Shown one piece after another: positions 18,298 through 28,250 of a stretch of DNA of 30,416 nucleotides. The notes beneath the pieces were generated by a model, which was not told where the DNA came from, made no database searches, and saw only the letters and a program-made list of their open reading frames with translations. The DNA comes from Prorocentrum cordatum (taxonomy: Eukaryota > Sar > Dinophyceae > Prorocentrales > Prorocentraceae): positions 22,501 through 52,916 of the forward strand of contig CAUYUJ010006543.1 in the NCBI GenBank assembly GCA_963575745.1. The letters run 5' to 3'. The position numbers and the translations under genes were made by a program. The first letter of the stretch is position 1. Each line of letters starts with the position of its first letter.

Positions 18298-20350
18298 TCA
18301 GAGCCCGAGGAGCAGCCTGATGGACGGCTGCTGCCGCTCCTCGGCTCTGCGCTGGTCCTGGGACCGCGCTGGGCTGTGGCCTAACCCCTCGCCACGCTGG
18401 GGTCCTCTGCGGCCTACCCCCTCGCCGCGCAGGGGTCCTGAGTGGCCTAACCCCTCGCCACGCTGGGGCACGCTGCGGTCTGGCCCCTCACCGCGCTGGG
18501 GCCCTCCGGGGCCTGACCCCTCGCCACGCGGGGGCCTGCTGCGGTCTAACCCCTCACCGCGCTGGGGTCTGCCGTGGCCTAACCCCTCGCCACGCTGGGG
18601 GTCGGTGCGGTCTAACCCCTCACCGCGCTGGGGGCCCTCGTGGCCTAACCCCTCGCCACGCTGGGGGCTCCTGCGGTCTAACCCCTCACCGCGCTGGGGT
18701 GCTCCGTGGCCTAACCCCTCGCCACGCAGGGGCCTGCTGCGGTCTAACCCCTCGCCGCGCTGGGGTCCTCCATGGCCTAACCCCTCGCCGCGCCGGGGTC
18801 CTCTGCGGCCTGGCCCCTCCTCGCTGGCTGCCAGGCAGTGCTCGGAGTACATATAGCAAGGCGGCGACCCCTTGGTGCACTGCAGGAGCCACACCATCTC
18901 GTCGCCGACGACGTAGCTATCGTCGAACTCATACTCTTCGCCTTCTGGGCCCAAGCCATGCGCGCTGCCGTCCTCGTCGACGGAGATCTCGGCCAAGCAC
19001 GCGAATCCGCCGTGGAAGTGGCAGTCAGGGGCCGACCTCCCAGGAGCGGAAGACACGCGCCAGGCTCGATTCTCAATCGCGGCGAGGGCGACTAGGCCGC
19101 GGGCCAGCACGAGGATGAGAACTGCCACACATGTGAGTCTGGACGTCCCTGCGTCCGCTACTTGCTGCTGCTCCTGCATCAGCTCGGGGTTCTGCTGCTT
19201 CTTCGCACGCCTCTGCGTGCGCCGGCTGGGGGTTGTTTGCGCGGCCCCCCACCGCGCCTGGTACTCCTGCGCGTCGATGGTGCTCTGCTTCGTCGCGTAG
19301 GTGCACAGGTGACTGCCCTTGTCCCCCACGGTGCTCTGCTGGTTGCCGACGGCCCCCTGCATGTTCTTGCCCGCGGAGCCGTCCTTGCCGCCCTTGGTGC
19401 TCACCTCCTCCGCGTTGGCGCCCGGCGTCCCGCTCTGGTCGTCGAACTCGCTGCCGACGCCCTCCATCGCGGTGCCGTTGCGCTCCTCCGTCTTCACTAT
19501 GTTCAGGTGCCTGCCCTGGTTCTGCTCGGTACTCTTCTGGCCCCCGTACGCCCCCTGAGCGTCGCCGTTGCTCTGCCCGTGATCTGCGGTGTTCTGCTGG
19601 CCCTCCCCGACGCCGACCTCGAGCTCCTCCGTCTGCACGCCGCTGCCCGAGGCCAGGCGCGGGAAGGCGGGGACCTCCGCGAACGGGGCGCGCCCCTTCA
19701 GCCCTGCGAACTGGGGCGAGGGTTCCCGCCGCCGCACCACGGCGCTCCTGCAGCTCCGCCAGGGCCTGCTCGAGCTGCGAGATCTTCTGGCTCTGCTCGC
19801 GCGACCTGTGGGAGAGCTGCGCTGCCTCGTCCTCCGTCATCTGGACCTTCAGCTCCAGCGCACGCTGCTCCTCAGACGTGTCCGCCAGGAGCTTCTGGCA
19901 GCGCTGGTCCGCCGCCTGTAGCTCGAGGACCTTCTCGGCTAGGAGCGCCGTCGTGTTTGCTTTCTCTTCAAGCTTGCATTGACCCGCCTCGTCCTGCTCC
20001 GACCCGATGGTGCCAGGGTGGGCGCCCAGGGCCTCCATTACCTCCTGTAACAAGTCCCTGTCGGGATGGGCTGCCCAGCGCCTGCCGCCTCGCATCGCAA
20101 CCCACCGCCGCGCCAGCTCTGGCTGAGCCTTGGCCAGGGCTCGGCGCACTTCCTCGGAAATGGCCTTGCGCCCTAGGCCCAGCTTCACCCCAGCGCCCCC
20201 GAGGCCCTGCTCGAACCCGTCGAGGACGCTGGCATCGGGGCTGTCGGAGGCCAGCAGCTGGATCAGCCGCGCGGCCTCTTCCACTGTTCTGCTGTGCGCC
20301 GCGCAATGGCCATGCCGCACCGCGACGCCACGAGCGCTGGAGCGACCCAT
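18298..20350 (-). CDS. coiled-coil, single-pass membrane protein with 11-residue C-terminal repeats (one frameshift)
   Basis: The start is MGRSSARGVAVRHGH at 20350, about 75 bases after a relict spliced leader. Residues ~100-200 form a coiled coil (KLEEKANTTALLAEKVLEL, QSQKISQLEQALAELQER). Near 19740-19760 the coding character moves to another frame and continues to TGA at 18298: a Gln/Gly-rich segment with repeated QQSTxxxxGxHL-like words, a basic RRTQRRAKKQQ, a membrane helix (LTCVAVLILVLARGLVALAA, about 19137-19075), a cysteine-containing exposed part (PDCHFHGGFACLAEISVDED, CTKGSPPCYMYSEHC), then about 13 copies of RGEGLGHGGPQ / RGEGLDRSRPL. Total length is about 680 residues. It is probably a type II-like surface or endomembrane protein; I do not recognise a family. 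The frame change is either a small intron, an assembly error or a real mutation. Apart from it no intron is needed, consistent with retroposition. Confidence 0.6.
18375..18812 (-). repeat. 33-bp coding tandem repeat with 66-bp higher-order unit
   Basis: About 13 units of 33 bases (cctaacccctcgccacgctg...), each encoding RGEG(L)xxxxPQ. Alternating units encode GLGHxx and GLDRxx, so the duplication unit was probably 66 bases. The reading frame is kept throughout. Confidence 0.9.
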
Positions 20351-20424
20351 GGCGGAGTCCCGAGGGCGCGGGCGCCTCGGAGCGCCGTGCAGAGTGAGAG
20401 AACTGGGGGAGCTGACCCCGCCCA

Positions 20425-20446
20425 CTCGAGCCCAAATGGCTACGGA
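20425..20446 (-). other. relict dinoflagellate spliced leader (DinoSL)
   Basis: Read on the minus strand: T, CCGTAGCCATTT, GGGCTCGAG. This matches 19 of 21 bases of the DinoSL core (differences at positions 13 and 19) and keeps the variable first base. It is in the orientation of the gene starting at 20350 and directly abuts the (TCC)n tract upstream of it. Confidence 0.85.
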
Positions 20447-20720
20447 GGAGGAGGGGGAGGAGGAGGAGGGGGAGGAGGAGGAGAAGGAGGAGGAGGGGGA
20501 GGAGGGGGAGGAGAAGAGGAGGAGGAGGAGGAGGGGGAGGAGGAGGGGCAGTAGGAGGGGCAGTAGGAGGAGGAAGAAGAGGAGGGGGGGAGGCAGATGG
20601 GGGGCGGGGGAGGAGGGGGAGGAGGAGGAGGGGGGAGGAGGAGGAGGAGGTGGAGGAGGAGGAGGAGAGGAGGAGGAGAGGAGTAGGAGTAGGGGGGGGG
20701 GGGGGGGAGGAGCAGCAGGA
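20447..20720. repeat. (GGA)n compound microsatellite
   Basis: About 270 purine-only bases of GGA/GAG/GGGGA, ending in a G-run. It is immediately upstream of the relict leader when read on the minus strand. Confidence 0.95.
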
Positions 20721-21202
20721 GGAGCCATTTTGAGCCATCTCAGCCGTCTCTCGGGGGGGCGCGTTGGACCGCCTTGGCGCCGCGTTGAAACCCTCTCGTT
20801 CGCTTCGGCGGCAACGCGGGCGCCATCTCGAAGGCCAGCGCGAGCCTCAAGATGGCGAGCGACAACCTCACGATTGTCGATTCATTGCGCCCACCTTGCG
20901 ACCCATTTCTGGCCTGCCAGGCGACCGCCCCCGCCCCGCCCCGCGCGCCGCCGCTGCCGCGCCCACGGTTGGCGCAGTTGCGCGACGCGGAGCTCCGCGG
21001 AAGGCACCGACGGCAAGGTGCGCATGGAGGTCCCGCCTCACGTCGGCGCACCGCTCACGCGCTTCGCGGCGCCATAGAGAGCGCCGCCGAAAGCTTCAGT
21101 GACAAGGCCCGCGCGGCAGCCCCGCAACGTGGAACCGACTTGTAAATGAGATGACTGAACCACATCCAATGCGCTTCCCATGGCGCGCATTCGGTCACGC
21201 AC

Positions 21203-21350
21203 CCAACATGCAGTAGGGCGGAAATCCACAAAAGCATGGCGGAAACGGCAACAGAAAGGCAGGGCGGGAATAGGCGCCAGCGGGGCTAGACAAGCAAGGC
21301 GGAAATCCCAAGCCCCATGTGCGAAATTGCCCAGAATAGGGCGGATCCGA
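21203..21350 (+). repeat. host repeat of ggcggaaat motifs, locus B (no insertion)
   Basis: gcacccaacat.(c/a)agtag.(g/c)cggaaatccaca aligns with 7998-8118, and the segment after cccaag continues as in locus A after its second insertion (agggcggatccg at 21336 versus 8316). It therefore serves as a related unoccupied site for the MITE-like insertion at 8120-8297. Confidence 0.8.
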
Positions 21351-22665
21351 ATTCAGGGCGCGCGCTCCTGCGCCGGCCCTTGCTGGGACCCACCCCCGCA
21401 CCGCCAGCCCGATGGCCGCGCGCACCTCGGGCGACCCCCGACGCGGTCGCGCCTCGCGCGGCCCTCGCGACCGCGCCTTGCAGCGCCGCCGCGGCGCAGA
21501 CGGCGCGCATCCCGCGCGCGGGGATGCAGCTCGGCTCGCGGCGGGCCATGGGTTCGCAGCGGCTTCTCGCGTCGGCGCCTGCGCTGCTTGCAGGTTCCGT
21601 TGCAGTGCCAGCGAAAGAAGCGATTGGCAGGTCCGCCCGCGCCGTCGCCATCAGCGCGCGCTGCAGCGGGGATCGCGACGCGAGAAGCGGCGCGGGCAAG
21701 CGGAACGCGCGCCGCGCGCGGGCGCGCCCGGTAGTCGCGTTGCGGCCGCGCGCGAACGCAGCGGCAGCAGCCGTCTGGCCGCCGCGCTCACCTGCCACGA
21801 CACCGCGTTGATTCATCCCCGAGCGCAGCGCCGCTTGCGCGCGGCGCCGCGCCAGCAGGGCGAACTGCGCGCGCAACCTGGATCTGTTCCTGCGCGCGGC
21901 GCCGCTCGCGCGCGGAGCCGCGTCGGAAGGGCGAGCTGCTCGCGCGACTACCCGCGGCGCCCCTCGACGCCGCAAGCGCGCGGGAGAGTAGATGCGTTCG
22001 ACGATGCACTGTCGACGGAGCTAACGCCGCGAGCTGCCCCCCCCCCGCCGGGCGATTCCCCTTGCAGCGCAAACGCGCCGCGTGCCCGGAGAAACCCAAG
22101 GCGCCCCAGCGAGAAGCGCTCAATTTATCGTCGCGCCCCCGCACCGCGCAACGCCCGCGCGCGGGCGCTCTCTTTTCTGAGCGTCGTGGATGCGCCCGCT
22201 AGAACCTCCCCTAGCGCGGGGCAAACTGGCCGTTGCTGGCCCGCCGGGCCAGAGGAGCGCGCAATGTGCTCGAGCCAGAATGGTTCGGACTGGAACCATG
22301 CGGGGCCATCCTCGGTTCGGGCGGGCATGGTCGGGCGGCCGGACTGGCGGGCAGCTCGGGCGGCCGGATCTGATCTCGACGGACGGGCCGCGCGGGCGCG
22401 AGCGGGCTGGGTCGACGCGGGCGGAGGGGCCCGAGAGGGCGGGTCGGCGGCAGGGCCCGGGCGGGCGGTTCGCGCGGATCAGGCCGGGACGGGACAGGCG
22501 GGCGCCGCCCCTGTCAATGGCGCCGCGCGGCTGACACCGGTTGCTCTCGCGAGCGCGTACGGCAACAATCCGCGTCGAACCGAACGGCGCGGGCCTTTGC
22601 GCGACCTGAACGGGCGCCGCCCCCGACAACCGCAACCGCGCGGCCCGCGCGAGTGAGCCAATCCT
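21351..22665. other. very GC-rich stretch without a supported gene
   Basis: Dense gcgcgc and gggcgggc words. Frames in several phases are open only because stop codons are rare; translations are almost all Arg, Ala, Gly and Pro. Runs such as cgggcgggcggtt at 22457-22470 could form quadruplexes. No leader motif, domain or splice pattern was found. Confidence 0.6.
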
Positions 22666-23568
22666 TGTCATCGCCACGATAAAAATGCCTGCGGAACTGC
22701 ATCAAATGTCACAGCCTTGCGACTGCTCTGGGCGGACAATGTGATCAAAATTGTACCGCCCGCTAAGTTATGTTCTCCTGCATGATAGGGAAGCTCGGCG
22801 ATTTCCAAGGTTACGCGCGATGCTAATATTATTTCTGGGCGGGCGGGCGGGTTTCAAGGCCCCCGACGCGCAGCTGCGATTTCATGACGCGGACCACCAA
22901 AGGCAATTGCGGACCCCCCCCAAGCTGGCCTATCGCCCCGAACAAATTGTGCGCAGCCCCACGCCTGCGACGGGCCCTGGGGGGCCCTGGGGGGCCTAAA
23001 GTTGGGAAGCCTTCCGTCATTTTTTGGTCACGCCGCTGGGGGGCCCGGGTTTGGCGCAACTTGACCGCGGTGGAGCAGACCAGATGTTACCCCCACCTTC
23101 TGCAAAGACTTTTCGGCAGTGGGCCGCGCAGTGGCCGACAGGTTGTCCGAGAAGACAGCCGCCCAATCCGCGCTCGCGGACCCGGGTCGGGCGGGCGTGG
23201 GCGGGCGAAGGAGACCACGCAGGAAACCATAAGGGAGATCACATGGATGACCACGCGGGAGATCACGCGGATGACCGCGCGGGCGACCGCGGGCCAAAGA
23301 CTCCGCGCCCGGAGGACTTCACATCCGGCCTTCCCCCAACTCTCCCCCCCCCCCCTCCTCTGTAGACCCAATGCTGCAAAGCGGGGTCGTAGTGCAATGA
23401 TAACCGCGAGGTTGCACGTCAGCGGAGACACAGCAATCGCATCAATAATCTCCGCAATGGATGGCGAAAGATGGCTGCTGAGCGGAACCCGCGATGGCCC
23501 CTGTCGCTGCGCCCGAGCCCAAGGGCCCTGGAAACGATTCCAGAATGAGCACGGCAAAGGTCAATGCG
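22666..23568. repeat. intergenic region with a 24-bp tandem repeat
   Basis: The 24-bp unit gagatcacgcggatgaccgcgcgg occurs 3.5 times at 23211-23295. A ggggggccctggg duplication lies at 22976-22998. No gene is supported elsewhere in this stretch. Confidence 0.65.
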
Positions 23569-23638
23569 CTCTGCATGCTTGCTTGCCTGCTGTGCTGCAC
23601 TGCATGCAGACCAGCACAGACACTATATATTTCACACC
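23569..23638 (-). repeat. 70-bp direct repeat, downstream copy (possible LTR remnant)
   Basis: Read in element sense, the block starts TGTGAAATATATAG and ends CAAGCAAGCATGCA. It is about 90 percent identical to 30164-30233, without indels. TG...CA ends fit an LTR, but about 67 bases is short for one, and no primer-binding site or polypurine tract is evident. Confidence 0.6.
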
Positions 23639-23886
23639 CGTGCAGAATTATTCCGATATGTGCGTCTCTGGTCTTAGATCGCTTAGAGGCGTAAAATCTC
23701 ACGTCAACCAACTCAGCTGAAACCGAGCGCCTGCTGCGTTTTATCCTGGAACCAGGCGGCGGGTGGCGCGCTTAAAAAGTGAGCCGGCACTGTTCATATG
23801 TGCCTCGTGCTCGGGCCTGGTCGGTTGACTCTTGATGCTGCAATGCGAGGCGCGTGTCTCGCAGCACTGCCCTGATGGCACTGCCG

Positions 23887-24559
23887 TCAGATCGCTTGGT
23901 AAACTGATCTCCGAGCTGCTGGTCGGTCGGAACCCAAAAGAGAGGCAGCTGGCTGCGCTGATCGTCGGCAACGAATTCGTTTACTTATTTCCTCTTCTAA
24001 TGACTCCTTGAGGCCTACTAGGTCTAGCAAAAGGCGCCGCTCTGACGGGGGCTTGGGGTAGCCGTCTTTGTGCATCGTATCGCACAAGCTAGCGCAGTCT
24101 GTAACCTGAGCAAGCGGCAACAAACTCGGGGGATTATCTTCCGGATGAGCATCCGGTATCTCAAGCGAAACGAAAACGCAGCGTGTGATCTGAGCACAGC
24201 CTGATGCGTCTACTGCTGACATCGTCTCAGCTGCCAAAAATAGATCTGCGAACTCTCCTGATGGTGCCTGATCGCCAATCAACGATTCCCGCTCGCGCCT
24301 TGTCGCCGCGCAACAGCTTGGCCTCGGCGATGAAAGTCACGTAGCCGGCCTGCGAGCGAATCTTGATATGATTGTCCTTGCTGCCCACGATCTTGGTGAG
24401 TAGCGTAGCTACGACGCCTTCAGGTGGCTCGTCAGCATTGGCCCAGCTGGCGTCGTGGTAAGTGACCAGGCAAAGTGGTTCACGTAGCCTCGTAAATTCC
24501 AGTCCCGCGTCCGCGTGCTTCCGCGCCAGCTTGATGAGCCGATTCGTCTCGAGCAGGTC
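23887..24559 (-). pseudogene. Copia-type RNase H remnant
   Basis: After a TAG at 24560 the frame continues with LETNRLIKLARKHADAGLEF and LVTYHDASWANADEP, which carries the first acidic residue of the Copia RNase H. A frameshift near 24240 leads to FLAAETMSAVDASGC (the AAE motif) and VTDCASLCDTMHKDGYPKPP, then to LLLDLVGLKESLEEE, ending at 23887. The core acidic positions appear to be present, although the reading frame is broken. Confidence 0.75.
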
Positions 24560-25514
24560 CTAGATGGTGGGCTTGTTCTGGGTGCGCTGTCCCATGGCCA
24601 CTCCAGCTGACAGATCTGGTCGAGTCTGCGATGAAAGCCATCCAAGCGCCCCGAGGGCGGAGCGGTTGTCCGAAAACTCGGCTGGCGTTGCCTCCGCCGA
24701 CAGCTCCGTCTTGCGCTCCTGGCTGAGCGCGATCTCTTCGATCGTGTTCGCGTCATCTGTCTGGCGTAGGCGTAGGGCCCCCTCCTCATCGCGCCGCGCC
24801 TGCTTGCCGCAAAAGGTGAATGGCAAACCCCGCCAGTCGCCCCACGGCAGGAGCTTGTAGAGCCAGTCGCATAAGGTCGCCCCACGGCAGGAGTTTGTAG
24901 AGCCCGAAACGCCCAGCAGCAGGTCGTCCACGTGGGCGACCACCACCGCGCACAGCCCCCCGTGCTTGTCGCAGCCGTAGTACAGCGCTGGATCTAGCGA
25001 ATGCTGGCGAAGTCGGAAGACGTAGTCGCCTAGCTTCCTCCACCGCAAGCAAGGTCCTTTCGAGCTTAGCCCACCACTGTCGCGGTGCGGCGGCTAGCCC
25101 GAAGACTCCCTTGAGGATCTTAATCAACTGCTTCGGGCGCAACCCAGGTAAACCCTCGCGGGGCTGAGCCATGTGCAACTGCTGGTCGGGCTGCTCGTCG
25201 CCTTGCATGAAAGCCGCCTCCACGTCCGCTGCGTAAATCTCCAGGTCGAACCACTGGCAGACGGTGAAGAACAGCATGGCCGAGTTGCGGGTGACCGTAG
25301 GCGCGTCTGTGCGCAGGTCGCCCTGAGCGAGACGCGGTTCCACGTGGCCCCCGACGCAGAGTCGGGCCTTGGCCTCGAACGGCAGCGGGCGCTTGTCAGT
25401 CCGCAGCGGCGCGTTCCTATCCCGGTACACAAACCGGCTGGGCAAGATGAGGTTGGCCTTAACCCTGCCCCTGACCGCCTCGGACTCCTCGATAGTGAGC
25501 ACCCGACAGGATCC
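24560..25514 (-). pseudogene. Copia-type reverse transcriptase remnant
   Basis: The first frame (25502-~25050) has LPSRFVYRDRN, KARLCVGGHVEPRL, YAADVEAAFMQGDE with the first catalytic aspartate (25203-25232), and ILKGVFGLAAAPRQWWAKLE. A frameshift near 25045 moves to the frame carrying VVAHVDDLLLGVSG (24911-24927), the catalytic (Y/H)VDD box, then FTFCGKQARRDEE and ALGWLSSQTRPDLSAG. A 40-bp tandem duplication at 24836-24904 lies just after the HVDD box. The domain ends at TAG 24560, where the homologous frame continues. Catalytic residues are intact, but the frame is broken at three or more places. Confidence 0.85.
24836..24904. repeat. 40-bp tandem duplication inside the reverse transcriptase
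   Basis: gtcgccccacggcaggag(c/t)ttgtagagcc starts at 24836 and at 24876, with one mismatch over 29 bases. As 40 is not a multiple of three, it changes the reading frame. Confidence 0.9.
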
Positions 25515-26243
25515 TTACTTCTGCCACTCGCTCCACTGCTTGGCCGCCGCCTCCCGGTAGAGCTCCCTGTCGGAGTCCTTGATGGCCCTTCAGTGGATCT
25601 CCTTGTCGGCTTGCTTGCGCTTGATCCTCTCGGCGACGATGGAGGTCTGCATCGCTTCTCTGGGAGCCGACCTCGAACGCTCTCTAGCGCCCTCCTGCTC
25701 GGATCTGGCCGCTGCTCCGCTTTCGGGCACGGCCGCCCGATTGCGCGAGGCCGTCCTCGGGGGCGATCCTCCGGAGCCCGCGTGCTCCTTGGCGGTAGTC
25801 GCCGCTGTCCGCCCCGTCGAAGGTCGCTCGCCGAAGGTCGCTCGCCGTCGTCGGAAATCGACGGGACCGTAGGGCTGCTCCTCGAAGGCTGACTGAGGTA
25901 TGTCGGCTCGGTCGGCGGGCAGCACCTCGATCTGCTCCTGGGGCTTCAGGTCCTCAGGAACGTTCAGCCTCAGGTCGTCGTCGTCTGGGCTGTCGATGAA
26001 CTCCCGCCACGCCTGCTCCATCCCGTCTGGCTGGACCTCGGGCTGGCCCGGCTCGGGGCGGATGTCCTCCACCGGGGCCTCCTCCTGCTCGAGTGGGTCG
26101 CGAGCCCTGTTGAGCTCGGCCACGGCCTGGCCGATCTCGCCCAGACCGTTCGGGAACCAGACGTCGTCCGGAGCGAGCGCCTTGATGTGCTCCGGGGCCA
26201 CCAGCGTGGCGTGCCCTCCCAGCGAAACCCAGGCGTTGTTGCC
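25515..26243 (-). pseudogene. Copia linker between integrase and reverse transcriptase
   Basis: Continues the integrase frame after a TAG at 26244: NNAWVSLGGHATLVAPEHIK, then an acidic, Pro/Glu-rich linker and an Arg/Lys-rich segment (IVAERIKRKQADKEIH). In-frame stops follow at 25590 (TGA) and 25515 (TAA), with the same frame resuming each time (AIKDSDRELYREAAAKQWSE). The stops sit where tryptophan and an aromatic residue would be expected in related elements, from memory, so they are probably point mutations. Confidence 0.7.
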
Positions 26244-28250
26244 CTAGAGACCGATGACCACGCACGGCCCCCGCCAGATGCCCTTCTTGGCGTTGCGGTT
26301 GTGCTGCTCCTTCTGCTCCTTCTTCTTGACTTGGCGGAAAATGTAGCACATGTCGCCCACTGACAAGGGTGTGGCCACGGTGCGCGCGCCAGCCAGCATA
26401 GCCCGTCTGAGCTGGTCGTCGTTCTGCATCCGCATGAACGACTCGCGCGCCGCCGTCCGAATAGCATATCGGCGGCAAATTGTCTCGTCATGGGTGGCGA
26501 GGCTGTGGGCACCGTAGTTGGCCGTGTCGTCCGCCAGGTCGGCGGGCATCTTGGGATCGCGTCCCAGCACCCACTGCGCGGGGCTGACGCCGGCCCGCCG
26601 CCTCAGCGAGTTCTTCGCGCCCGAAACCATGATGCCCAGCGTCCGCATCTCGCCCTCGCCCCTAATCGACGAGTGCTCGATCGTCCTTGCAGCGAGCTCC
26701 ACTCGACCGAGCTGCCAGTGGGCCTGTCCCGCGATAGGTAGCTGCACCGCGTCGAAAGACTGGAACAGCTCGCTGAGAACGCCGCCGAAACCCCTCTCCA
26801 TGTCGAAGTAGACTCGGTCCGGGACGCCGGCCCAGGAGGCCCAGCACCTCTCGAAGGCCGTAGCGAAATCCTGGCTGGTGTGGCGACCGATCAGCGTCGC
26901 GACGTGGAAGGTAGTGGCCAAGTCGACGATGCTGAAGTACAAGTAGCTCTTGCCGTCGACGTCCTTGAGCTCGAAGCAATCGAAGCCCACGTCGTCGCCA
27001 AAATCTTGCACGAAGTGAAGGTGCGCTGGTCTCCTTGCGCTCGGGCGCTGCTGCGAGCGGTGCACTCCGCAGATCAGCCCCTCGACGGCCTGCACGGCGG
27101 CCGACTTAGCACCCTCGAATCGCAGACTGCAGCCCAAGTCTTCATTAGACGGATGGCCCAAGTTGACGTGGAGTCTCTTGAGCATGGCCAGCTCGGCTGG
27201 CTCGCAGCACGCTGCTGCTTTCTTTGTGAAAGTAATCGCGCCGACCCCGATCCTGCCGTCCACAGTCTCGTCGGTCTGCACGTCGTGTGTGTCGGCGAAA
27301 TCGTCTCCGCCGCCCCTGGGGGCTGGGTCCCCAATAGGCTCGCCCGTCTCTCCCAGGGGCGCGGCGTCGTTCACGTAGACGGTGGCCTGCTCCTTCAACT
27401 CCGTCGCGATGAGGGGCGACGAAGACTGGCAGGCGCGAGGCCCACCCTGCCGGCGAATGATCTGCGCGAGGACGCGCACCACCGCTCGGCAGAACTTGGC
27501 CGGATAAACGCCAGACTTCCGCGCCGCCACGTTGTCCCCGAACGTCTGGTCGCGGTGCGTGTGGCTGCAGGTGCGGCGTAGCCGCTCGGACTCCTCGCGG
27601 GTGACGAGCAGCTTGGCGGGGTGCTTGATGAGCCCCCCCGCCTTGTAGCGTCGAGCCCCGTAGTCGCACATATCGCGCCTCACCTGGTACGCGCGATTGT
27701 TGGCAAGTAGCTCTATCATAATGCGCTGTGCCCAGATCCGGCTGGCGGCCCGGTTCTCGATCATGGCGACGCCGCCTGAATCGAGCAGAGACTTGAAGAG
27801 GTCGCGGGCCAAGAAAAGGCATGGCCGCTCCGCGCGCCAATCGCCGCAGCGCCTGCTTGCCCTGCGGCGTGCGGAAGTTGAGGTGCGCAATGTTCGCGCA
27901 GCATGTGCAGGGTAGCTCGATCGACGCGAACTTCGGCCTCGATGCGTAGCACCGCTCGTGCGTTATCTCGAGGTCCTTCTGCTTGCGGAGGTCCCAGCCG
28001 CACTTGCGGTCGATCTCCTCCGCGGCTGTCATGTTGCGGCGCGCTGCCGCCTCGGCAATGCCGCCTTCGCCTCCGAACACCTGCATGACGCCCACGCCGT
28101 GGATCCGAACGGTGTAGACATCCTTGACGTTCCTCACGTGGTCCGCCACGTCCCGCGCGGCGCTCGTCGCGTGCCGAGCGAACGGCTTGAGAGGTTTGGA
28201 CAGCCAGTCCGCCGTGAGCACCGCCTGAAACGCGAAGGCGCTCAGCAAGC
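26244..28250 (-). pseudogene. Copia-type integrase and upstream domain
   Basis: From 28250 to about 27840 one frame encodes TADWLSKPLKPFARHATSAA, HGVGVMQVFGGEGG and CTCCANIAHLNF, a domain I do not recognise. The frame then shifts (FLARDLFKSLLDSGGVAMIE) and runs to the integrase. Its zinc-binding part has LHVNLGHPSNEDL (27131-27180) but CGVH instead of CxxC (about 27060-27075). The catalytic core shows the aspartate in VGFDCFELKD (~26980), the aspartate in DRVYFDMERGFGG (~26800) and the glutamate in HWQLGRVELAART (~26705). The stop at 26244 is TAG and the same frame continues beyond it. It is inactive as it stands. Confidence 0.8.

Noticed and set aside
21412-22656. 414-residue plus-strand open frame
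   Set aside because: It is open because stops are rare in extremely GC-rich DNA; composition is Arg/Ala/Gly/Pro, and other frames on both strands are also open.
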